DNA of 64,000 nucleotides from NCBI RefSeq assembly GCF_001320245.1, contig NZ_BCBA01000107.1, forward strand, positions 1-64,000, read 5' to 3'. Both the position numbers and the translations under genes were made by a program. This document shows, in pieces, positions 26,141-33,397 of the stretch. The notes under the pieces are model-generated. The model was not told the DNA's origin. It searched no databases and saw nothing but the letters and a program-made list of their open reading frames with translations. This stretch comes from Pseudomonas sp. NBRC 111124. GTDB lineage: Bacteria > Pseudomonadota > Gammaproteobacteria > Pseudomonadales > Pseudomonadaceae. The first letter of the stretch is position 1; every line of letters starts with the position of its first letter.

Positions 26141-26155
26141 TGCGAACAATTCCCA
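26141..26155. promoter_or_regulatory. Weak Fur-box-like sequence before the second ECF sigma gene
   Basis: TGCGAACAATTCCCA fits the 7-1-7 Fur model TGATAAT-N-ATTATCA at 9 of 14 positions and lies 22 bp before the sigma factor start. Fur control is the rule for FecI-type genes, but the match is modest. Confidence 0.3.
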
Positions 26156-26177
26156 GTTAGATTATGGATTGATCTCT

Positions 26178-26678
26178 ATGTCGGCGCTCGATGACGCGGC
26201 TATTCACCGGCTGTACAGCGAAAACAGCGGCTGGCTGAAGCATTGGCTGCGCATGCGCCTTGGCAACGCCGCCGATGCGTCCGACCTGGCCCACGATACT
26301 TTCCTGCGCGTGATGACGGCGCGCAGCCAACTGCCGATCCGTGAACCGCGCAGCTACCTCAGCGCCATCGCCCGCTCGCTGCTGATCGACAAGGTACGCC
26401 GCCGCGCCATCGAGCAGGCCTACCTGCAAGCGCTGGCATTGCGCCCGGAGCCCGTCGAAGTATCACCGGAAACCCGCCTGTCCATCATCGAAATGCTGGT
26501 CGCGATCGACAGCCTGCTCGATGAACTGGGGGCGCGCACCCGCGATATCTTCCTTGCGGTACAACTGGAAGGGCTGACCTATGCGGCTGCGGCGCAACGT
26601 TTCGAGGTGTCGGTGACCACGGTGAAAAACCACCTGATCCGCGCCATGACCCGCTGCCTGCTGCTGGTCGAGGACTGA
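26178..26678 (+). CDS. ECF sigma factor, FecI-like (second set)
   Basis: The 166-residue sigma factor has region 2 (ASDLAHDTFLRVMTA, REPRSYLSAIARSLLIDKVRRRAIEQAY in parts) and region 4 (GLTYAAAAQRFEVSVTTVKNHLIRAMTRC). It heads a plus-strand sigma-fecR-receptor set parallel in order to the minus-strand set at 18.5-22.4 kb. The ATG at 26178 has a poor ribosome site (GGATTGAT), and a TTG 9 nt upstream is a weaker option. The shared REPR and AIEQAYL blocks with the first sigma suggest the two belong to the same FecI clade. Confidence 0.92.
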   Translation: MSALDDAAIHRLYSENSGWLKHWLRMRLGNAADASDLAHDTFLRVMTARSQLPIREPRSYLSAIARSLLIDKVRRRAIEQAYLQALALRPEPVEVSPETRLSIIEMLVAIDSLLDELGARTRDIFLAVQLEGLTYAAAAQRFEVSVTTVKNHLIRAMTRCLLLVED

Positions 26679-26681
26679 CCC

Positions 26682-27617
26682 TTGGAGCTCAAGACCCTCG
26701 AAGCCGCCGCCACCTGGTATGTGCAACTCAACGACGGTACCGCCGACGTGGCGCGCACCCACGCCTGGCGCCAATGGCTGGAGGCCAGCCCAGCGCACAC
26801 CGCCGCCTGGGCGCGGGTAGAGAAGCTTCAGCAACAGTGGGCACTGATGCCGGCGCAGGCAGCGCTCAATGGCCTCGGTGCCGCCCAGGCGCAGCGCCGC
26901 GACGTGCTGAAAGTGCTGGGCCTGCTGCTGACCCTGGGCGGCGGCAGCTGGCTGGCCGTCGATCAGGTGCCTGGTCGCGCCCTGCTCGCCCAGCAGCGCA
27001 CCGCAACGGGCGAACGGCGTTCGCTGCAATTGGAAGACGGCTCGCAACTGGAATTGAACGTGGACACCGCGCTCGACGTTCGCCTTGACCAGAAACTGCG
27101 AACGATCAGGCTATACAGCGGCGAGATGCTGCTCAAGGCCACCCACGACCCTCGGCAGCGGCCTTTCATCGTGCACACCGATGACGGCAGCATCCACGCC
27201 CGGGAAGCTGAGTTCAGCGTACGCAAACTGCCAAGGCAAACCCGCGTCGGCGTGCTGCAGGCTGCCGTCGAGGTGCGCCCCCAGCACCACCTTGAGCGCC
27301 TGCTGCCATTGCACGCGGGGCAACAGGCCAGCTTCGACGGGGACCACATCAGCCCCACAGAGCGCCTGCCCGCCGACTCGACTGCCTGGCAACACGGCAT
27401 GCTGAGCGTCAACGATTGGCGCCTGGCTGACTTCATCGAGGAACTGGGGCGTTACCGGCCTGGCGTGCTGCGCTGTGCCGCGTCGATTCGCTCGCTGAGC
27501 ATCTCTGGGGCATTCCGCATCGACGATACCGACATTGCCCTGGCCAACCTCGACCAGACCCTGCCGGTACGGGTGCGTTACCTGAGCCGTTACTGGGTCA
27601 GCGTAGAACCCGCCTGA
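26682..27617 (+). CDS. FecR-family anti-sigma regulator (second set), TTG start
   Basis: The 311-residue FecR-like protein has an N-terminal DUF4880 domain (residues 4-45, HAWRQWLEASPAHTAAWARV), a short hydrophobic membrane segment (LGLLLTLGGGSWLAV, about 77-92) and a periplasmic FecR domain (ERRSLQLEDGSQLELNVDTAL). The only suitable start is TTG at 26682, 3 bp after the sigma stop, with GAGG ahead; this weak codon would keep FecR levels tied to sigma translation. It precedes the receptor by 112 bp. Confidence 0.9.
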   Translation: MELKTLEAAATWYVQLNDGTADVARTHAWRQWLEASPAHTAAWARVEKLQQQWALMPAQAALNGLGAAQAQRRDVLKVLGLLLTLGGGSWLAVDQVPGRALLAQQRTATGERRSLQLEDGSQLELNVDTALDVRLDQKLRTIRLYSGEMLLKATHDPRQRPFIVHTDDGSIHAREAEFSVRKLPRQTRVGVLQAAVEVRPQHHLERLLPLHAGQQASFDGDHISPTERLPADSTAWQHGMLSVNDWRLADFIEELGRYRPGVLRCAASIRSLSISGAFRIDDTDIALANLDQTLPVRVRYLSRYWVSVEPA

Positions 27618-27729
27618 ATCGCCGGTGGAAAAAACTTCACTGCGAACCTTGCTGATTTCGATTCTCGTCCGTCCCTGACACAAGCCGCGACGACAGCGAC
27701 TTTCTGCCATGACACGGAAGGATCACGCA

Positions 27730-30219
27730 ATGCCCCATGTTCACCCCACACCCGCCAGCCCCCTGCGCCAGGCCGTACGCCGGGCGGTGCTCGGCCTGAC
27801 CCTTGCCAGCGCCCCCGGCCTGCTGCTGATGCCAGGCGATGCCATGGCCCAGAGCCAGACCACCTACCATGTGGCCGCCGGGCCCCTGGGCAATGCGATC
27901 ACCCAGTTCGGCGTGCAGGCCGGCGTTACTATCTCATTCGATACTGAACAAACCCGTCACCTGAACAGCAATGGCCTGGAGGGCAGCTACAGCGTCGACC
28001 AGGGCCTGGCTCGCCTGCTCGGCAACAGTGGACTGCAAGCCCAGCGCCTGGGCAACGGCGGCTACGTCCTGCTACCGACCAGAAATGACGCCGCGATGGT
28101 ACTGGGTCCCTTGAACATCGATGCCAACCGGCTCGATGCAACCAGCGAAGGCACCCAGTCGTACACCGCCAGCGCCGTGACCATCGGCAAAGGCGTGCAC
28201 ACGCTGAAGGAAACACCTCAGTCGGTCACCGTGATGACCCGCAAGATGCTCGACGACCAGAACCTCAATACCCTTGAGCAAGTGTTGGACAAGACCCCGG
28301 GCATCACCGTGTACGACTCGCCCATGGGCGGCAAGTACTTCTATTCCCGAGGTTTCAACCTCGACGGCCAGTACCAGTACGACGGCGTGCCGCTGGACGT
28401 GGGCGGCAACTACGTGCAGGCCAACAGTTTCTCCAGCGACATGGCGTTCTATGACCGTGTCGAAGTGCTCAAGGGAGCGGCCGGCATGATGAAAGGCTCC
28501 GGCTCATCGGCAGGCGGCGTGAACTTCGTACGCAAGCGCGGCCAGGACAAGGCCACCACCCACCTGGCCCTGTCCGCCGGAACCTGGGACAACTACCGCA
28601 GCCAGGTGGATGTGGGCGGCCCGTTGAACGACTCGGGCAGCGTGCGCGGCCGCGCCGTGGCCGCCGTGCAGGACCGCCGGTACTTCTACGACCATGCCGA
28701 CCGCCAGGACCAGGTGTACTACGGCGCCCTCGACTGGGACGTGACACCCGACACCACCCTGGGTGTCGGGCTGGCCTACGAGGATGTCGATGCCGCGCCG
28801 TGCTACCACGGCCTGCCGCGCTACGCCGACGGCAGCGACCTCAAGCTGTCGCGCTCCACTTGCCTGGGCGCCCGCTGGAACAGCCAGCAAAGCCAGCGGG
28901 TCACCGGCTTCGCCGACCTCAAGCATGACTTCAATGACGACTGGTCGCTGAACTTCGCATCGGTCTACACCCATAATGATCAGGACATCGAATACGGCTA
29001 TTCCGAAGGCACGGTCCCGGTTGGCGCCACCAGCGCCAGCATGAAGCGCTATGCCGGCAACTTCGACTACGACCAGACCGACTACGGCTTCGATAGCTAT
29101 GTGGATGGCAAGTTCGAGGCCTTTGGCCTGCAGCACGAAGTGATCATCGGCGCCAACGCCAGCCGCCAGAAAACCCACGATTACTTTGCCCTGATGTCAC
29201 TTAGCGGCAGTCAGAACCCATTCGACCCGTCGGCGAACTTCCCACACCCGTCCTCGACCGACTACCTGGTCAACCCGATCCGCGGTGGCAGCGAGCCGAC
29301 CGACTCCACCACCACCCAGTACGGCACCTACGCGAACCTGCGCCTGAAGCTGGCCGAACCGTTGACCTTGGTGCTGGGCGCACGGGTGAGCTGGTACCGC
29401 AACAAGAGCGACTCCTATACCCAGGCCTACGATTACTGGGTGCACAACCGCAGCGAGGAAAACGGCCAGGTCACGCCGTTCGCCGCCGTGCTCTACGACC
29501 TCAACCCGCAATGGACCGCCTATGCCAGCTACGCCGACATCTTCCAGCCGCAAAGCAACCTGGTAGATGCCCAAGGCCAGGCGTTGCAGCCGAAAACCGG
29601 CGCCAACTACGAAATCGGCATCAAGGGTGAACTGCTCGAAGGCGCGCTGAACACCTCGTTCAACCTGTTCCGCACCGTCGAGGAACACCGTGCCGAAACC
29701 GACTATGCCGACAGCTGCCTGGGCTCCGGTGACGGCTATTGCTACACCGACAGTGGCAAGGTCCGCGCCCAGGGCTTCGAGGCCGAGGTCAGCGGTGCGC
29801 CGATCGAACGCCTGCAATTGCTGGCGGGATACACCTATACCCAGACCAAGTACCTGAAGACCCTCAACGACACCGACCCGACCGAGCTGACCTTCACCTC
29901 CAGCTTCATTGCGCGCCACATGCTCAAGGTCTGGGGTGATTACCAGCTGGATGGCGCGCTGGACCGCTGGACGCTGGGTGCGGGTCTGAACAGCCAGAGC
30001 GAGAACTTCCGCAAGACCGGCAGCACCAAGGTGGTCCAGCCGGGCTACACCTTGTGGAATGGCCGCGTACAGTACCGCATCGACCCGCACTGGACGGTCG
30101 CACTCAATGGCAACAACCTGTTCGACAAGAAGTACTACGCCACCATTGGCGCGCCGGCGTGGGGGAACTTCTATGGCGAGCCACGCAACTTCATGGTCAC
30201 GCTACAGGGGACGTTCTAA
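27730..30219 (+). CDS. TonB-dependent siderophore receptor with signalling domain (second set)
   Basis: This 829-residue outer-membrane receptor has a signal peptide (cleavage after DAMA, residue 40), an STN domain (YHVAAGPLGNAITQFGVQAG onward), a plug (LKETPQSVTVMTRKMLDDQ; RVEVLKGAAGMMKGSGSSAGGVNF in parts) and a barrel ending in aromatic Phe (LQGTF). Two cysteine pairs in extracellular-loop regions (PCYHGLP with STCLGARW, and DSCLGSG with GYCYTD) resemble those of FhuE/FpvA-type receptors. ATG 27730 was chosen for its AAGGA site; an in-frame ATG 21 nt earlier has none. The ferric-siderophore ligand is unknown. Confidence 0.93.
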   Translation: MPHVHPTPASPLRQAVRRAVLGLTLASAPGLLLMPGDAMAQSQTTYHVAAGPLGNAITQFGVQAGVTISFDTEQTRHLNSNGLEGSYSVDQGLARLLGNSGLQAQRLGNGGYVLLPTRNDAAMVLGPLNIDANRLDATSEGTQSYTASAVTIGKGVHTLKETPQSVTVMTRKMLDDQNLNTLEQVLDKTPGITVYDSPMGGKYFYSRGFNLDGQYQYDGVPLDVGGNYVQANSFSSDMAFYDRVEVLKGAAGMMKGSGSSAGGVNFVRKRGQDKATTHLALSAGTWDNYRSQVDVGGPLNDSGSVRGRAVAAVQDRRYFYDHADRQDQVYYGALDWDVTPDTTLGVGLAYEDVDAAPCYHGLPRYADGSDLKLSRSTCLGARWNSQQSQRVTGFADLKHDFNDDWSLNFASVYTHNDQDIEYGYSEGTVPVGATSASMKRYAGNFDYDQTDYGFDSYVDGKFEAFGLQHEVIIGANASRQKTHDYFALMSLSGSQNPFDPSANFPHPSSTDYLVNPIRGGSEPTDSTTTQYGTYANLRLKLAEPLTLVLGARVSWYRNKSDSYTQAYDYWVHNRSEENGQVTPFAAVLYDLNPQWTAYASYADIFQPQSNLVDAQGQALQPKTGANYEIGIKGELLEGALNTSFNLFRTVEEHRAETDYADSCLGSGDGYCYTDSGKVRAQGFEAEVSGAPIERLQLLAGYTYTQTKYLKTLNDTDPTELTFTSSFIARHMLKVWGDYQLDGALDRWTLGAGLNSQSENFRKTGSTKVVQPGYTLWNGRVQYRIDPHWTVALNGNNLFDKKYYATIGAPAWGNFYGEPRNFMVTLQGTF

Positions 30220-30271
30220 GCGTTTGCGAGGCTCTGTAGGAGTGGCCGCGCAGGGCAAGAGGGAGCGCGGC

Positions 30272-30715
30272 TCAAGCCTTGTCAGGCAAGGCCATGTGCA
30301 ACAACGGGAACGGCCGGCCTTCGCCGTCCAGCGGCGAACGCCCGGTCTGCACGAAGCCGTAGTGGAGGTAGAAGCCCACGGCCTGCGGATTCTGTTCGTT
30401 CACATCGACGCTCAGGGTATCGCGCGCGTTACGGCAGTAGTCCAGCAGCGCCCGGCCAATACCCTGACCGTGCAGGTCGGGGTCGACGAAGAGCATTTCC
30501 ACGTGGTTTTCATTGAGCCCGATAAAGCCCAGCGGCTTGTCTTCAGGGTCAACAGCCACCCACAGCTCGACGGCAGGCAGGTAGACATCGCGCAGTTGTG
30601 GCAGCAGTGCGTCGATGTCGGACGGCTGCAGGAAGTGATGTGTTGCGCGCACGGCGCGCAGCCAGATATCGAGCAGCCGAGGGTGATCGGCAGCAAGCGC
30701 TTGGCGAATGATCAT
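30272..30715 (-). CDS. GNAT acetyltransferase (YjaB-like)
   Basis: This 147-residue single-domain N-acetyltransferase shows the acetyl-CoA loop motif A as DPDLHGQGIGRALLDYC (Q/R-x-x-G-x-G/A). The motif B region, NEQNPQAVGFYLHYGF, ends with the conserved Tyr-Gly-Phe. It resembles the YjaB/YiaC small acetyltransferases; acceptors for most of these are unknown. It is convergent with the second TonB receptor, with a 52-bp gap. Confidence 0.87.
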   Translation of the reverse strand: MIIRQALAADHPRLLDIWLRAVRATHHFLQPSDIDALLPQLRDVYLPAVELWVAVDPEDKPLGFIGLNENHVEMLFVDPDLHGQGIGRALLDYCRNARDTLSVDVNEQNPQAVGFYLHYGFVQTGRSPLDGEGRPFPLLHMALPDKA

Positions 30716-30939
30716 GGAATCATCCTGATAGTTTCTGATGACGGATTATCGGTGCGCCTTGGCAAGGCGACCGTACTCATGTCGGCATCATGTATGCCCG
30801 CTTCGCGAATCAACGCCTGGGCGGTGCACGGCAGAACAGCCGGAAAGGGAGGAGCCGCCTATGCTACCCAGTCTTGACGACGAGGTAAAGGCGGCCAGGG
30901 TTCTTCCGCAGGGGGCATCTGCGCCTGTCAGCCTTCACA

Positions 30940-31824
30940 CTAACGAAAGATCAGGGAATGATGAGCAGCGCCCCCTGTCCTGGCCCCCTCTCCCACCGCA
31001 ATCGCCACATTACCTGCCGCCACCGCCGCATCGCCGCAGGCAAACACCCCGGGCACACTGGTTTCACGCACTGCATCGACCTTGATGAACTGCCCCATCG
31101 AACCGTCTTCAAACACACACCCCAGCATCGCCGGTAATAGGCTGGCCATGCGTGTACGCGGTTGAGTGAACAGCCCTGCCAACTCGACCACCCGGCCGCT
31201 GGCGAGGGTTACATCGGCGCGCTCCCCCGCCACGGCCACAACGCCTTCACGCTCCAGTTGCACACCGCGCCGCTGCAGTTGCGCCAGTTGCTCGGCATCG
31301 GGCTCGAACACGCCATTGAGGAAGAACGTGGTCGGCCCCCAGTCGGGCAGCATCATGGCGTGATGGATCGCGACGGGCGACGCCGCCAACACGCCAATCG
31401 GCCCGCCATCGAGCTCGTAGCCATGGCAATACGGACAGTGGAACACGCTTCGCCCCCAGCGCTCCGCCAGGCCGGGAATCGCGGGCAATTCGTCCACCAC
31501 GCCCGATGCAAGGATCAAGCGCCGCCCGCTGAAGTACTTTCCGTCATCAGTGCCCACCACGAATCCATCGCCCTCCTGGGCGGCCGAAACTGCTAACTGC
31601 GCCAGCCATTGCACCGTCGGGTAAGCCAGCAGTTGGCCACGCGCCTCTTCGGCAATCGCTCCGGGGCTACGTCCATCTTGGCCGAGGAAGCCATGAGAAC
31701 GCTGGGCAAACCGGTTGCGTCGCACGCCAGCATCGATCACCAACACCTTGCGACGCGCCCGCGCCAGCTGTAAACCCGCGGAAATACCGGCATAGCTGCC
31801 GCCTACAATGATCACGTCAAACAT
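30940..31824 (-). CDS. Thioredoxin reductase-like FAD/NAD(P) oxidoreductase
   Basis: The 294-residue flavoprotein is of the TrxB-like pyridine-nucleotide disulfide family. FAD binding uses GGSYAGISAG (8-17) at the N-terminus and VFACGDAAVAAGNVAIAVGEG near the end; the redox pair is Cys130-x-x-Cys133 in FHCPYCHGYE. The CPYCHGYE variant, rather than CATCD, marks a group outside true thioredoxin reductases. It faces an Rrf2 regulator across 140 bp containing an inverted repeat. Reduction of a small disulfide, or a peroxide or quinone response, is a plausible inference. Confidence 0.87.
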   Translation of the reverse strand: MFDVIIVGGSYAGISAGLQLARARRKVLVIDAGVRRNRFAQRSHGFLGQDGRSPGAIAEEARGQLLAYPTVQWLAQLAVSAAQEGDGFVVGTDDGKYFSGRRLILASGVVDELPAIPGLAERWGRSVFHCPYCHGYELDGGPIGVLAASPVAIHHAMMLPDWGPTTFFLNGVFEPDAEQLAQLQRRGVQLEREGVVAVAGERADVTLASGRVVELAGLFTQPRTRMASLLPAMLGCVFEDGSMGQFIKVDAVRETSVPGVFACGDAAVAAGNVAIAVGEGARTGGAAHHSLIFR

Positions 31825-31875
31825 TTTCCCACTCTCCCAGGGCCGAAGACCCGCACATGAAACTCACGACACAAC

Positions 31876-31916
31876 GTAAGTTACATGATGGCGATACGTC
31901 AATGATCTTGTAACTT
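31876..31916. promoter_or_regulatory. Candidate Rrf2 operator in divergent region
   Basis: AAGTTAC (31878-31884) and GTAACTT (31910-31916) form an inverted pair about three helical turns apart, the left copy being part of a local GTAAGTTAC palindrome. A minus-strand -35-like TTGACG (31897-31902) lies between them, so binding would block the promoter of the flavoprotein. The assignment to the neighbouring regulator is inference. Confidence 0.5.
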
Positions 31917-31964
31917 TTGTTGTTTCGTGTGAGGCTGCCGCTATCTCCCTGCTGCCCATTGCCC

Positions 31965-32393
31965 ATGAGAAACGACACCCGCCTGTCCCGCATGCTGCAC
32001 GTACTGATCCACATGGCCCGGCACGACACACCCGCCACCTCGGAAACCATCGCGCAGATGCTCGGGACCAACCCGGTGGTGGTGCGCCGGACCATGGCCC
32101 TGCTCAAGGAGCAAGGCTACGTAAGCTCGGTCAAGGGGCACCGTGGTGGTTGGACGCTGGCCAGGCCGTTGGCCGACATCACCTTGCTGGATATCCATGA
32201 GGCACTGGGAGGGGCGTCGATCTTCGCTATCGGGCTGTCGACGGACCACCCGCAATGCCTGGTGGAGCAGGCGGTGAACGCTGCACTGACCGATGCCTTC
32301 GATGCGGCGCAGGCGTTATTGCTTGAGCGCTTGGGCAGCGTAACGCTGGAGCAGCTCGCCAGCGATTTCGAGGGGCGTTATCAGGCGTTGTGA
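31965..32393 (+). CDS. Rrf2-family transcriptional regulator (YwnA-like)
   Basis: The 142-residue Rrf2 winged-helix protein contains RLSRMLHVLIHMARHD, then TSETIAQMLGTNPVVVRRTMALLKEQGYV and the wing KGHRGGWTLARPL. It lacks the three-cysteine iron-sulfur ligand set of IscR/NsrR, with only one Cys (HPQC), so a [2Fe-2S] sensor role is unlikely. The YwnA/HypR-type single-Cys redox or reactive-electrophile response fits better. The start at 31965 was chosen because the family starts at this point; longer frames reach into the intergenic operator. Confidence 0.85.
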   Translation: MRNDTRLSRMLHVLIHMARHDTPATSETIAQMLGTNPVVVRRTMALLKEQGYVSSVKGHRGGWTLARPLADITLLDIHEALGGASIFAIGLSTDHPQCLVEQAVNAALTDAFDAAQALLLERLGSVTLEQLASDFEGRYQAL

Positions 32394-32400
32394 ACCACGC

Positions 32401-32745
32401 TCAACGCGGCTGCGGATGCTCGCTGGACACCGAATTGTTGGCCTCCACATCCTTCATGTCTTCCTCGACCGGCGCCTCGTCGTCGCCCTGCAGCGGTACT
32501 TCGACATTCTCGTTGGTCCGGGCAGTGCCGTTCTTGCGCTCCTGCTGAGCGTCCTGATCGGAGCCTGGATTACCCGGCGGCGGGTTCCAGTCCTCGGGCC
32601 GTTGCTGCGACCAGGCTTCACCCACACCCTGCTTGGGCTCGGACTGTGCGTTCTCAAGCCCGGAACCGTGCTCGCTGCCAGCTTCCGGGTTTGCTCCGAC
32701 GGGGCCTGGGTAGGCAGCGTCAGGGCCGTTGTGATCGATAGCCAT
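32401..32745 (-). CDS. Small hydrophilic, probably disordered protein
   Basis: This 114-residue protein is rich in Pro, Gly, Asn, Gln, Asp and Glu with almost no hydrophobic runs, and has no Cys, signal peptide or membrane segment. The start at ATG 32745 has GGAG ahead; an earlier in-frame start lacks one. Composition such as GSEHGSGLENAQSEPKQG and DDEAPVEEDMKDVE suggests an intrinsically disordered or hydrophilin-like stress protein. I do not recognise a family. It converges on the Rrf2 gene with a 7-bp gap. Confidence 0.6.
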   Translation of the reverse strand: MAIDHNGPDAAYPGPVGANPEAGSEHGSGLENAQSEPKQGVGEAWSQQRPEDWNPPPGNPGSDQDAQQERKNGTARTNENVEVPLQGDDEAPVEEDMKDVEANNSVSSEHPQPR

Positions 32746-32914
32746 GGTTTTTCTCCGGTCTGCGGTGCAGTTGATCTGCACTTGCCTATTCAGAGAAGAA
32801 ACGATCGGCCAGAGTGCCTCGGCCGCGACAGGTGGCGCAAAAAGCCAGCACCTACGACCACTTGCGCAAATCGAGGTACACTGCCCGCCGTCATGGAAGC
32901 CGACAGGACAAGGA

Positions 32915-33397
32915 ATGCTCGCCTCTTCTGAAGCGCAACCCGCTGTGCGCCGCGCACTGGTGCGCTGGCTGCAAGCCGCGGCGCTGATGCACCTGCTGAT
33001 TGGCCTGGGCCTGACCTGGGCCGGCCATAGCCCGCTGCTGGGCGACTACCAACTGAGCATCGAACAGGCCTTCTGGGGCCAGGTTGCCCCAGCGCCTGCC
33101 CGCGAGCAGCAGGTCTGGTGGCTCGCGCTGTTCGGCGCCACCTTGCAAAGCTACGCACTGTACATGCTCGGCCTGATCCATTTGGGCGACCGCCTGCGCA
33201 GCCACAGCGCCTGGGCCTGGCTGGCGTCTGGCATCGTGCTGTGGGCGCCGCAGGACATGCTGGTGTCGCTGCAGGCCGGCATGTGGTCGCACCTGATCAT
33301 CGATGGCCTGGCCCTGCTCGCCCTGCTGCCGCCGTTGCTGTGGCTGTACCGCCACGACCGCCCTACCTCCACCTTGAAAGGACTTGAACGTGGCTGA
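32915..33397 (+). CDS. Small integral membrane protein, first gene of fusion operon
   Basis: The 160-residue protein has about four hydrophobic segments (ALMHLLIGLGLTWAG; LALFGATLQSYALYMLGLIHLG; WAWLASGIVLWAP; LIIDGLALLALLPPLLWLY, in order) and no recognised family motif. It starts at 32915 after AGGACAAGGA. Its last 8 bases overlap the next gene's start, which ties it to the downstream epimerase and fusion genes. The segment between helices two and three, GDRLRSHSAW, would be cytoplasmic by the positive-inside rule. Function unknown; partner role inferred from overlap. Confidence 0.7.
   Translation: MLASSEAQPAVRRALVRWLQAAALMHLLIGLGLTWAGHSPLLGDYQLSIEQAFWGQVAPAPAREQQVWWLALFGATLQSYALYMLGLIHLGDRLRSHSAWAWLASGIVLWAPQDMLVSLQAGMWSHLIIDGLALLALLPPLLWLYRHDRPTSTLKGLERG

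Noticed and set aside
31917..31924. AACAACAA on the minus strand near the flavoprotein promoter
   Set aside because: It is about 90 bases upstream of the flavoprotein start and probably upstream of the transcription start, so it is not positioned to act as a Crc/Hfq site.
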